A DNA stretch of 59,956 nt, from assembly GCA_942491945.1 (NCBI GenBank), contig CALODD010000040.1:1-59956 (forward strand). Direction: 5' to 3'. A model generated the notes under the pieces. That model did not search any database, was not told the origin of the DNA, and worked only from the letters and a program-made list of their open reading frames with translations. Positions 8,436-17,067 of the stretch are shown here, piece after piece (within the stretch, counting starts at the first letter, position 1; each line of letters opens with the position of its first letter). A program made the position numbers and the translations under genes. The DNA is from JAJDYQ01 sp942491945 (GTDB lineage: Bacteria; Pseudomonadota; Gammaproteobacteria; JAJDYQ01).

Positions 8436-9116
8436 ATGAGACAGACACTGACTGCGCTAAACGCGGCGCTTAGCTCTAAATTATCGGCTCAGATTATAGA
8501 TTCAACGATTGCCTGTGATGAATTAACGATCAATATCAAGGCAGAAGATGTGACATCCATATGTACATCGCTGCGTGATGATTTTGGTTTCGACCAGTTA
8601 ATCGATGTGTGTGGTGTCGATTACTCTCATTATGGATTTGATGAGTGGCAGACCCAATCAGCTACAGGAACCGGTTTCTCGCGTGGTTTCAATGAAAAAA
8701 CACATGGCCGTGGCCAGGGTGTAAAGCAGCTTGAGTCGGATTTAAAACATCCCGCACGTTACGCGGTTGTCTATCATCTAATGTCGATTGCTGATAATCA
8801 ACGCCTGCGAGTTAAAGCATGGTGCCCTGAAGATGATTTACCAATGCTCGATAGCGTTGTAGATCTCTGGCCGACAGCAAACTGGTTTGAACGTGAAGCT
8901 TTTGATTTATACGGCATCGTATTTGAAGGTCACCCAGACTTACGTCGACTCTTGACTGATTATGGTTTTGTTGGTCATCCATTCCGCAAAGACTTCCCAC
9001 TTAGCGGTAACGTTGAAATGCGTTATGACGCTGAAAAAGGCCGCGTAGTTTACGAGCCGGTTAGTATCGAGCCGCGTGTGCTTGTACCTCGAGTAGTACG
9101 TAAGGAGGCAAGCTAA
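8436..9116 (+). CDS. nuoC: NADH-quinone oxidoreductase subunit C
   Basis: NuoC (30-kDa subunit) is a structural part of the peripheral arm linking NuoB/NuoD to NuoI. It has 226 residues and is separate from nuoD, unlike the nuoCD fusion of E. coli. The family signature WFEREAFDLYGIVFEGHPDLRRLLTDY GFVGHPFRKDFPLSG lies at about residues 150-192. Residues ~73-105 (WQTQSATGTGFSRG to QGVKQLE) are a hydrophilic insertion seen in several beta- and gammaproteobacterial NuoC. The last base overlaps the nuoD start codon. Confidence 0.95.
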   Translation: MRQTLTALNAALSSKLSAQIIDSTIACDELTINIKAEDVTSICTSLRDDFGFDQLIDVCGVDYSHYGFDEWQTQSATGTGFSRGFNEKTHGRGQGVKQLESDLKHPARYAVVYHLMSIADNQRLRVKAWCPEDDLPMLDSVVDLWPTANWFEREAFDLYGIVFEGHPDLRRLLTDYGFVGHPFRKDFPLSGNVEMRYDAEKGRVVYEPVSIEPRVLVPRVVRKEAS

Positions 9117-10369
9117 TGCCTGAGATTAAAAACTTTACTATGAACTTTGGCCCGCAGCACCCTGCGGCGCACGGCGTATTACGTCTGGTTCTGGAAATGG
9201 ATGGCGAAACCATCACCCGCGCCGACCCGCATATCGGTCTGCTGCATCGCGCGACAGAAAAGCTGGCCGAGTCCAAACCATTTAATCAAAGCATTGGTTA
9301 CATGGACCGTCTCGATTACGTATCGATGATGTGTAATGAACATGCCTATGTCATGACCATTGAGAAATTACTCGGTGTGCAGGTGCCAGAACGTGCACAG
9401 TACATCCGTGTCATGTTTGATGAGATTACCCGTATCCTGAATCACCTGTTGTGGTTAGGTGCGCATGGCCTGGACGTTGGTGCCATGACGATGTTTCTGT
9501 ATTGCTTCCGTGAACGTGAAGACCTGATGGATGTTTATGAAGCGGTATCCGGTGCACGTCTGCACGCGACTTATTATCGTCCCGGTGGTGTTTACCGTGA
9601 TCTGCCTGATCATATGCCGCAGTACAAAGAGTCTCGCTGGCATTCACAGAAAGAAGTGGATCGCATGAATGAGAACCGTCAGGGTTCCTTGCTGGATTTC
9701 CTCGACGACTTCTGTGCGAATTTTCCAGCTCGTGTTGATGAATATGAAACGTTATTGACTGATAACCGTATCTGGAAACAACGTCTGGTTGATATTGGTA
9801 TTGTTACTCCAGAGCGTGCAATTGCCCTCGGTTTTACTGGCCCAATGATTCGTGGTTCCGGCATTGCCTGGGATTTGCGTAAGAAGCAGCCATACGAAGT
9901 TTATGACAAGATGGATTTTGATATCCCTGTGGGTACCAATGGTGACTCTTACGATCGTTACCTGGTTCGTGTTCAGGAGATGCGTGAGTCCAATAGAATT
10001 ATCAAGCAGTGTATCGACTGGTTACGTCAGAACCCGGGCTCAGTTATGGCGGATGATCATAAAGTGACGCCACCATCTCGCACTGATATGAAAGATGATA
10101 TGGAAGGTCTTATCCATCACTTCAAACTGTTTACTGAAGGTTATACCGTACCTGAAGGTGAGGCCTATGCGGCTGTAGAGCATCCTAAAGGCGAGTTTGG
10201 TACCTATATCGTTTCTGATGGTGCTAATAAGCCATATCGCTTAAAGATTCGTGCGCCGGGTTTTGTTCATCTTTCAGGTTTTGATGAAATGGTTCGTGGT
10301 CATATGTTGTCAGACGTTGTTGCCGTAATCGGTACTCAGGATATTGTATTTGGTGAGGTGGATCGATGA
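9116..10369 (+). CDS. nuoD: NADH-quinone oxidoreductase subunit D
   Basis: NuoD (49-kDa subunit) forms the quinone-reduction chamber with NuoB and NuoH. The 417 residues match the free-standing form. The N-terminal NFGPQHPAAHGVLRLVLEMDGE (about residues 11-32) includes the loop with the quinone-proximal His. Also present are IGLLHRATEKL, YMDRLDYVSMM, and C-terminal APGFVHLSGFDEMVRGHMLSDVVAVIGTQDIVFGEVDR. The ATG shares a base with the nuoC stop, and the end overlaps nuoE by 4 bases. Confidence 0.97.
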   Translation: MPEIKNFTMNFGPQHPAAHGVLRLVLEMDGETITRADPHIGLLHRATEKLAESKPFNQSIGYMDRLDYVSMMCNEHAYVMTIEKLLGVQVPERAQYIRVMFDEITRILNHLLWLGAHGLDVGAMTMFLYCFREREDLMDVYEAVSGARLHATYYRPGGVYRDLPDHMPQYKESRWHSQKEVDRMNENRQGSLLDFLDDFCANFPARVDEYETLLTDNRIWKQRLVDIGIVTPERAIALGFTGPMIRGSGIAWDLRKKQPYEVYDKMDFDIPVGTNGDSYDRYLVRVQEMRESNRIIKQCIDWLRQNPGSVMADDHKVTPPSRTDMKDDMEGLIHHFKLFTEGYTVPEGEAYAAVEHPKGEFGTYIVSDGANKPYRLKIRAPGFVHLSGFDEMVRGHMLSDVVAVIGTQDIVFGEVDR

Positions 10370-10857
10370 GTGACGCATATGTATTGAGTGATGATCTGAA
10401 ATCTAAGATCGATCACTGGACAGCCAAATTTCCTGAAGAGCGTAAGCAGTCAGCCGTGATTTCTGCGCTGACCTATGTGCAAGAGGCCGAAGGTGGCTGG
10501 TTAAAAACGGAAGCTATGGATGCCGTTGCTGATTATCTGGAGATGCCGAAGATTGCAGTTTATGAAGTCGCATCTTTTTATTCGATGTTAGAAACAGAAG
10601 AAGTCGGTCGTCACATGGTGGCCTTCTGCGCCAATATTTCCTGCATGCTGCGTGGATCAGATGATTTGATCGCACACGCTGAGCAAAAGCTTGGTTGTAA
10701 GCGCGGTGAGACGACAGCTGATGGTCGTATCACGTTGAAGATGGAAGAAGAATGTATTGCGGCCTGTACAGGTGGCCCGGCTATGACTATTAATGGTCAT
10801 TACCATGAAAACCTGACGACGGATAAAGTTGATGAATTACTGGACGGACTTGAATAA
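10366..10857 (+). CDS. nuoE: NADH-quinone oxidoreductase subunit E ([2Fe-2S] cluster N1a)
   Basis: NuoE (24-kDa subunit) holds a thioredoxin-like [2Fe-2S] cluster next to the FMN site in NuoF. It has 163 residues. The four cysteine ligands are visible: a pair in FCANISCMLRG (about residues 87-94) and a pair in EECIAACTGGPAM (about 128-132). The N-terminal helical part includes SAVISALTYVQEAEGGWL. It overlaps nuoD by 4 bases and nuoF by one base. Confidence 0.96.
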   Translation: MSDAYVLSDDLKSKIDHWTAKFPEERKQSAVISALTYVQEAEGGWLKTEAMDAVADYLEMPKIAVYEVASFYSMLETEEVGRHMVAFCANISCMLRGSDDLIAHAEQKLGCKRGETTADGRITLKMEEECIAACTGGPAMTINGHYHENLTTDKVDELLDGLE

Positions 10858-12146
10858 TGAGTAACGATCATCCACAGGTCTGTTTTGCAACGCTGGGCAA
10901 TGATGAGCCCTGGTCGCTGGAAAACTATAAGAAAACAGGTGGCTATCAAGCCTGGGAAAAAATTCTCAAGGAAAAGACAGCACCTGAAGACATAATTGAA
11001 GAACTTAAAACATCTGTTCTGCGCGGGCGCGGTGGAGCAGGCTTTCCAACTGGTCTGAAGTGGAGCTTTTTGCCACGTAACGCACCGGGTCAGAAATACG
11101 TCGTCTGTAACTCAGACGAATCAGAACCCGGTACCTGTCATGATCGTGACATTCTGCGTTACAACCCACATGCACTGGTCGAAGGCATGGCGATTGCTTG
11201 CTACGCGATGGGCGCAACAGTTGGTTATAACTATATGCGTGGTGAATTCCATCACGAACCTTTTCATCGTTTTGAAGACGCATTGATTGAAGCACGCGAA
11301 GCCGGTTATCTTGGAGACAATGTTCTGGGTTCAGGTGTTGATGTGCAGATTCATGGTCATTTAGGTGCAGGTGCTTATATCTGCGGTGAAGAAACAGCCT
11401 TGCTTGAGTCACTGGAAGGTAAGAAAGGTCAGCCACGTTTTAAACCGCCATTCCCTGCGAACTGTGGTTTATATGGACGTCCTACAACGATCAATAACAC
11501 AGAAACATTAGCATCTGTGCCAGCTATTATGCGTAACGGTGGCCAGTGGTTCCTGGATCAGGGTAAACCTAATAATGGCGGCGTGAAGATTTTCTCAATG
11601 TCTGGTCATCTGAATAAGCCAGGTAACTTCGAAATTAAGATGGGTACGCCATTCTCAGAACTGTTAGACATGGCTGGCGGTGTACTCAACGGTAATAAAT
11701 TAAAAGGTGTTATTCCAGGTGGTTCATCAATGCCGGTTATTCCTGGTGATGTGATGATGGATTGCACTATGGACTATGACTCACTACAGCAGGCTGGTTC
11801 TGGTCTGGGTTCTGGTGCGGTCATCGTTATGGATGAAACCACTGATATGGTGAAGGCGTTACAACGTTTGTCTCGCTTCTACTATGCAGAGTCCTGCGGG
11901 CAGTGCACGCCATGTCGTGAAGGTGGTGGCTGGTTATACAAGATTGTGACTCGTATCGTCGAAGGTAAGGGCACCATGGAAGATATCGATACACTAGGTC
12001 GTGCAGCAGGGATGATCGAAGGTCATACCATCTGCGCATTTGGTGAAGCTACAGCCTGGCCGGTACAGGGTATGTTGAAACACTTCCGTCATGAATTTGA
12101 GTATTACGTCGAACACGGTAAATCAATGGTAGGAGGTGCATCATGA
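10857..12146 (+). CDS. nuoF: NADH-quinone oxidoreductase subunit F (FMN and NADH binding)
   Basis: NuoF (51-kDa subunit) binds NADH and FMN and carries [4Fe-4S] cluster N3, the electron entry point. The 429 residues are full length. The nucleotide-binding GRGGAGFPTGLKWSF lies at about residues 56-70 and CNSDESEPGTCHDRD at about 83-97. GAGAYICGEETALLESLEG and the cluster motif ESCGQCTPCREG, with a distal Cys in GHTICAFGEA, complete the set. It overlaps nuoG by 4 bases. Confidence 0.97.
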   Translation: MSNDHPQVCFATLGNDEPWSLENYKKTGGYQAWEKILKEKTAPEDIIEELKTSVLRGRGGAGFPTGLKWSFLPRNAPGQKYVVCNSDESEPGTCHDRDILRYNPHALVEGMAIACYAMGATVGYNYMRGEFHHEPFHRFEDALIEAREAGYLGDNVLGSGVDVQIHGHLGAGAYICGEETALLESLEGKKGQPRFKPPFPANCGLYGRPTTINNTETLASVPAIMRNGGQWFLDQGKPNNGGVKIFSMSGHLNKPGNFEIKMGTPFSELLDMAGGVLNGNKLKGVIPGGSSMPVIPGDVMMDCTMDYDSLQQAGSGLGSGAVIVMDETTDMVKALQRLSRFYYAESCGQCTPCREGGGWLYKIVTRIVEGKGTMEDIDTLGRAAGMIEGHTICAFGEATAWPVQGMLKHFRHEFEYYVEHGKSMVGGAS

Positions 12147-14488
12147 GTGACAAGATGACCATTACTGTTGATGGCGTTGAGCTGGAAGCCAATCCAGGTC
12201 AGATGCTAATTGAAGTAGCCGATGATGCCGGTATCTATATCCCGCGTTTCTGCTATCACAATAAACTCAGCGTAGCGGCTAACTGTCGTATGTGTTTGGT
12301 TGAAGTTGAGAAAGCTCCGAAGCCACTACCTGCCTGTGCAACTCCAGTGATGGATGGCATGGTGGTTAATACAGCTTCTGACTATGCCAAGAAAGCACAA
12401 AAGAATGTCATGGAGTTCCTGCTGATCAATCACCCATTAGATTGTCCGATCTGTGATCAAGGTGGTGAGTGCGAGTTACAGGATATTGCCATGGGTTATG
12501 GTCGTGATAATTCTGCATTCATTGAACAAAAACGTGTTGTAAAAGATAAGGACATTGGCCCGCTAATTAGTACAGAACTAACACGCTGTATTCACTGTAC
12601 ACGTTGTGTACGTTTCGGTGAAGAAGTTGCAGGCCTACGTGAACTAGGTATGACGGGACGCGGTATGAATGCCCTGATTGGTACCTATGTTGAGAATACG
12701 GTTGATCACGAAATGTCGGGTAATGTCATCGACCTTTGCCCGGTCGGCGCATTAACCGCCAGACCTTCACGCTTTGGTGCACGTGCCTGGGAAGTTCGTC
12801 AGATAGAATCTATTGCACCACATGATGCGGTTGGTTCAAACCTGTATGTCCATACGATGCGAGACAAGATTCAACGCGTTGTTCCACGCGATAACGAAGC
12901 GATTAACGAAGTCTGGATTTCTGATCGTGACCGTTTTAGCTATGAAGGTGTAATGCACGGTGATCGTGTTGCTGCACCAATGATCAAGAAAGACGGCGAA
13001 TGGCAAAACACAGACTGGCAAACAGCACTGGATGCTGCTGCCAATGGCATTCAATCTGTTGTTGATAGCAAAGGTGCTGATGCACTGGGTGCATGGGTTT
13101 CTCCTTCAGCAACATTAGAAGAGATGTTCCTGTTACAGGGTATCGTTCGTCATCTAGGTAGTAACAACATTGACCATCGTTTGATGCAATCTGATTTCAG
13201 AGGGCAGGGTAGCGAGCCAGCTATGCCAGTGAGTGGTTTGGCAATTGCCGATATCGAGAATCAAAATGCAATTTTGTTGGTTGGTGCTAATACACGTAAA
13301 GAGCAACCTATTATTGGCCACCGAATTCGTAAGGCGGCCTTAGCAGGTGCTGAAGTCAGCGCAATTAATCCTAAAGATTTTGACCTGCGTTTCGATCTTG
13401 CCGTTGATATTACAACTCACGCATCTGAGTTAGTGAATGAGCTGGCAGGCGTAGCAAAAGCAATTGGGACATCGTCTGATAGCGTCGGTAACATCATCTC
13501 AGCAGCGAATGCCGATGAGAGTCATCAGGCGATTGCAGATTCACTGAACAATGGCGAAGCCAGTGCGATCATTGTTGGTCAGATTGCGGCACAACATACG
13601 GATGCGGTTATCATTACTGAACTGGCTAAAGCAATCGCCGAGGCATCTAACAGTTCGATATCGATTATTCCTGCTGCAGCCAATAGCGTTGGTGCATGGT
13701 TGGCAGGTGTGGTTCCTCACCGTGGTCTTGGTGCCGCAGCTATAAGACAGGCAGGTAAAAACATAGCTGAAATGATGGCTGAGCCAGTATCTGCATTGAT
13801 TTTGCATAACGTAGAGCCTGACCAGGATTGTGCTGATCCACAGGCTGCGCTTGCCGCAGCGAAAGCAGCCGATTTCTCGGTTGCTGTGACGCCATACGTC
13901 AATGATCAAATTAAAGACTATGCGGACGTAATTCTTCCTGTCGTGCCATTTACAGAAACCGATGGTACTTATATCAATATGGAAGGTCTGGCGCAGTCTT
14001 TCAATGCTGCAGTTAATACGTATGCGGAATCTTCACCAGCATGGAAAGTTTATCGCGTACTGGGACAGCAACTGGGTCTTGATACATACAACTATGAATC
14101 GGCTAACGAAGTGCTTGCAGACGTGTTGCAATCTGGAGATACCAGCGCATCAATTCAGCCGATTAGTGAGTCATTAGAAATAACTGCTCAGTCTGGTTTG
14201 ATTCGTGCTGGTGAAGTTGCCATTTATGCAACCGATTCATTAGTGCGTCGTTCTGAATCATTACAGAAGACAGCAGATGGTCAGGCGCGTCGTGCTGTAA
14301 GTCTAAATGATGCGACAGCAGAAAAATGTGGTGTAACGAATGCCGACCAGGTTGTTGTGACTCAAGGCGACAACAGTGTCACAGTCGATCTAGTTATAGA
14401 TAACAGTCTTGCCGATGACAGTGTCTGGTTGCCATTGATTCCAGAGCTGGGTGCCTTGAATCAAAGTGTCGAAGTGAAGGCGGTGTAA
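12143..14488 (+). CDS. nuoG: NADH-quinone oxidoreductase subunit G
   Basis: NuoG (75-kDa subunit) conducts electrons from NuoF/E towards NuoI. It has 781 residues. The N-terminal ferredoxin-like domain carries [2Fe-2S] N1b ligands in PRFCYHNKLSVAANCRMCLVEVE. Then come HPLDCPICDQGGECELQD (His-Cys3 cluster N5) and TRCIHCTRCVRF with DLCPVGAL (cluster N4). From about residue 220 a molybdopterin-oxidoreductase-like fold without a known cofactor follows, and after ~residue 280 the sequence is diverged and Ala-rich, as usual. An AACTGGC-type N7 motif was not seen. The gap to nuoH is 4 bases. Confidence 0.96.
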   Translation: MSDKMTITVDGVELEANPGQMLIEVADDAGIYIPRFCYHNKLSVAANCRMCLVEVEKAPKPLPACATPVMDGMVVNTASDYAKKAQKNVMEFLLINHPLDCPICDQGGECELQDIAMGYGRDNSAFIEQKRVVKDKDIGPLISTELTRCIHCTRCVRFGEEVAGLRELGMTGRGMNALIGTYVENTVDHEMSGNVIDLCPVGALTARPSRFGARAWEVRQIESIAPHDAVGSNLYVHTMRDKIQRVVPRDNEAINEVWISDRDRFSYEGVMHGDRVAAPMIKKDGEWQNTDWQTALDAAANGIQSVVDSKGADALGAWVSPSATLEEMFLLQGIVRHLGSNNIDHRLMQSDFRGQGSEPAMPVSGLAIADIENQNAILLVGANTRKEQPIIGHRIRKAALAGAEVSAINPKDFDLRFDLAVDITTHASELVNELAGVAKAIGTSSDSVGNIISAANADESHQAIADSLNNGEASAIIVGQIAAQHTDAVIITELAKAIAEASNSSISIIPAAANSVGAWLAGVVPHRGLGAAAIRQAGKNIAEMMAEPVSALILHNVEPDQDCADPQAALAAAKAADFSVAVTPYVNDQIKDYADVILPVVPFTETDGTYINMEGLAQSFNAAVNTYAESSPAWKVYRVLGQQLGLDTYNYESANEVLADVLQSGDTSASIQPISESLEITAQSGLIRAGEVAIYATDSLVRRSESLQKTADGQARRAVSLNDATAEKCGVTNADQVVVTQGDNSVTVDLVIDNSLADDSVWLPLIPELGALNQSVEVKAV

Positions 14489-14492
14489 TCAG

Positions 14493-15587
14493 ATGAACGA
14501 TCTATTTTTTGAATATCTGGACTTCCTGCCTGATCCAATGGTTCTGACGATAGCGACTGTTGTCAAAATTATGATGATTGTAGTGCCATTGATGTTGATG
14601 GTTGCTTACGTGACATATGCGGAACGTAAGATCATTGGTTTTATGCAAATTCGTAAAGGCCCAAACCGTGTTGGATTTTTTGGATTTAAGGCATGGGGTT
14701 TAGGACAACCAATAGCTGATGGCCTGAAACTGGCCATGAAAGAAATTATTATTCCGACGAATGCTAATATCTATTTGTTCGTATTGGCACCGGTTTTGGC
14801 AATTATGCCGGCACTTGCGGCATGGGCTGTTATTCCTTTCGACGACACAATGGTACTGGCGAATGTTAATGCCGGTCTTCTGTATGTATTAGCACTCACA
14901 TCATTGGGTGTTTACGGAGTAATTATCGCTGGTTGGGCGTCTAACTCACGTTACGCATTTTTAGGTGCTATGCGTTCGGCGGCGCAAATTGTTGCCTACG
15001 AGATTGCTATGGGCTTTGCCCTGGTTGGTGTGTTGATGGTTGCTGGTAGCTTGAATCTACAGGAAATCATTCTGGCTCAGAAAGGTCAGCATGTCTGGGG
15101 CTGGTTCTTTATTCCTCTATTTCCATTGTTTCTGGTTTATTTTATCTCAGGTGTTGCTGAGACTAACCGTGCGCCGTTTGATGTGGCTGAAGGTGAATCA
15201 GAGATCGTTGCGGGTTTCCACGTTGAATATTCAGGTATGACATTCGCGGTTTTCTTCCTCGCGGAATACGCCAATATCATTATGATTGCGACGCTGACGG
15301 CTATCCTGTTTATGGGTGGCTGGTTGTCTCCATTTGATGGCTTGCTTGGTGCTGAGACACTGGCGATTCCTGTTATCGGTACATTGCTCGATTCAGGTAT
15401 TCACTGGTTATTCGCTAAAACAGCATTCTTTATCTACCTGTTCTTATGGTTCCGTGCCACGTTCCCACGTTATCGCTATGACCAGATTATGCGCCTGGGT
15501 TGGAAAGTATTTATCCCAGTCACAATAGTATGGTTGGTTGTCGAAGGCATTGGCATCCTCATGAAAATTGAACCCTGGTTTGTATAG
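14493..15587 (+). CDS. nuoH: NADH-quinone oxidoreductase subunit H
   Basis: NuoH is the membrane subunit that anchors the peripheral arm and forms the entrance of the quinone tunnel. It has 364 residues and about eight to nine hydrophobic helices. Family signatures are AERKIIGFMQIRKGPNRVGF (about residues 44-63), GQPIADGLKLAMKE, ISGVAETNRAPFDVAEGESEIVAGFHVEYSG and the C-terminal RATFPRYRYDQIMRLGWK. The first gene downstream of nuoG, it is followed 6 bases later by nuoI. Confidence 0.97.
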   Translation: MNDLFFEYLDFLPDPMVLTIATVVKIMMIVVPLMLMVAYVTYAERKIIGFMQIRKGPNRVGFFGFKAWGLGQPIADGLKLAMKEIIIPTNANIYLFVLAPVLAIMPALAAWAVIPFDDTMVLANVNAGLLYVLALTSLGVYGVIIAGWASNSRYAFLGAMRSAAQIVAYEIAMGFALVGVLMVAGSLNLQEIILAQKGQHVWGWFFIPLFPLFLVYFISGVAETNRAPFDVAEGESEIVAGFHVEYSGMTFAVFFLAEYANIIMIATLTAILFMGGWLSPFDGLLGAETLAIPVIGTLLDSGIHWLFAKTAFFIYLFLWFRATFPRYRYDQIMRLGWKVFIPVTIVWLVVEGIGILMKIEPWFV

Positions 15588-15593
15588 GAGGGG

Positions 15594-16082
15594 ATGATGA
15601 AAGCAATTAAACATTTCTTTAAAAGCTTCTTCCTCTTCGAGTTATTGAAGGGTTTGATGGTTACACAGAAGCATTTATTCAAGCGCAAAATTACGGTTCA
15701 GTATCCGGAAGAGAAGACACCTCAGTCACATCGTTTCCGTGGTCTGCATGCATTACGTCGTTATCCGAATGGGGAAGAGCGTTGCATCGCCTGTAAGTTG
15801 TGTGAAGCGGTATGCCCAGCACTGGCGATCACGATTGATTCAGAAGAGCGCGAAGACGGCACACGTCGTACGACTCGTTATGACATCGATTTATTTAAAT
15901 GCATCTTCTGTGGCTTTTGTGAAGAAGCTTGTCCAGTTGATTCAATTGTTGAAACCCGTCACTTCGAATATTGCTTCGAAGAGCGTGGCGAAAACATTAT
16001 GACTAAGGGCAAGTTACTCGCTATTGGCGACAAGTTTGAAGAACAAATTGCAAAGGATCGCGCTGCTGACGCGGTCTATTGA
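15594..16082 (+). CDS. nuoI: NADH-quinone oxidoreductase subunit I (clusters N6a, N6b)
   Basis: NuoI (TYKY) holds two [4Fe-4S] clusters between NuoG and NuoB. Both 8-Fe ferredoxin motifs are intact in the 162 residues: CIACKLCEAVCP (about residues 64-75) and CIFCGFCEEACP (about 103-114). The N-terminal amphipathic helix and FRGLHALRRYPNGEE are typical. The GGAGGGG Shine-Dalgarno overlaps the nuoH stop. Either of two adjacent ATGs (15594 or 15597) could start it. Confidence 0.97.
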   Translation: MMKAIKHFFKSFFLFELLKGLMVTQKHLFKRKITVQYPEEKTPQSHRFRGLHALRRYPNGEERCIACKLCEAVCPALAITIDSEEREDGTRRTTRYDIDLFKCIFCGFCEEACPVDSIVETRHFEYCFEERGENIMTKGKLLAIGDKFEEQIAKDRAADAVY

Positions 16083-16106
16083 TAGGACGCAGTATGGAGA
16101 TATAAC

Positions 16107-16716
16107 ATGACGTTTGAATACGGAATTGTTTTTATATTTTTGCTGCTCTAACTGTATTAGTGCGGGCTGAGTTATTACGCATACGAAATCCAGTTAATGC
16201 GGCTTTGTCATCTAGTGCTAACTTTTTTCTCGAGTGCCGGTTTTTGGTTATGCTTTAGAAGCTGAGTTTTTAGCAATTACATTAGTATTGGTTTATGTCG
16301 GCGCAGTTATGGTTTTATTTTTGTTTGTTGTGATGATGCTAGATATTAATATGGCGCAATTAAGAGCCGGTTTTATTCGTTATCTTCCAATTGGTTTGTT
16401 GGTAGCCATCTTGTTAGCTGTGTTACTTATTATGGCGGTAGGACCTGCGCATTTTGGTTTGGAAAAATTTGCTGCGCCTTTACGACATGCTGCTGATTAC
16501 AGTAACGTGCGTGAACTTGGACGCGTTATGTATACCGTGTATGTTTATCCTTTTGAAATTGCCTCCGTTATTTTATTGGTGGCGATCATTGCAGCTATTA
16601 CATTAACGCTGCGTCGGCGTTCAACAACAAAACGTCAGGATCCTGCGCAGCAAATTAGTGTGAAACGTGAAGATCGGATGCGAGTTGTTACGATGAAATC
16701 AGAGTCTAAAAAATAA
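16107..16716 (+). CDS. nuoJ: NADH-quinone oxidoreductase subunit J, 5' end interrupted as sequenced
   Basis: NuoJ is a membrane subunit with an unusual transmembrane helix involved in coupling. The ATG at 16107 begins MTFEYGIVFIF, a correct NuoJ N-terminus. The frame is then lost after the T-run at 16136-16141. The expected continuation (AALTVL, RNPVNAAL, then SSAGFW and LEAEFLAI) is spread over other frames between 16142 and 16260. From 16234 the frame is open and typical: LVLVYVGAVMVLFLFVVMMLD and more helices to the stop at 16716. At least two or three small indels in the first ~130 bp explain this. All other nuo genes are intact, so a consensus error is likelier than inactivation. Confidence 0.85.
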
Positions 16717-16737
16717 TTTTTAAAGAGTATAAAACGA

Positions 16738-17040
16738 ATGGCTTTATCTGATTATTTAATTTTTAGCGCGATACTTTTCAGTATTAGTGTGGCTGGTATT
16801 TTTCTGAACAGGAAAAATGTCATTATTATTTTGATGTCGATCGAATTGATGTTGCTTGCCGTTAATACGAATTTTATTGCCTTTTCATATTATTTAGGTG
16901 ATGTGGCTGGTCAAGTATTTGTATTTTTTATCTTAACAGTCGCCGCGGCTGAAGCTGCGATTGGTTTGGCTATTTTGGTTGTACTATTCCGTAATAAACG
17001 AACGATTAATGTTGAAGAGTTAAATTCTCTCAATGGTTAA
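16738..17040 (+). CDS. nuoK: NADH-quinone oxidoreductase subunit K
   Basis: NuoK is a small three-helix membrane subunit of the proton path. The 100-residue protein contains MSIELMLLAVNTNFIAFS with the conserved Glu in TM2 (about residue 36) and AAAEAAIGLAILVVLFRNK with the conserved Glu in TM3 (about residue 72). These are the charged residues needed for coupling in the family. Its DNA is visibly richer in TTA and ATT codons than nuoA-nuoI. Confidence 0.96.
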   Translation: MALSDYLIFSAILFSISVAGIFLNRKNVIIILMSIELMLLAVNTNFIAFSYYLGDVAGQVFVFFILTVAAAEAAIGLAILVVLFRNKRTINVEELNSLNG

Positions 17041-17067
17041 CTTAGCGAAGATTGTAAGGGCGTAATT

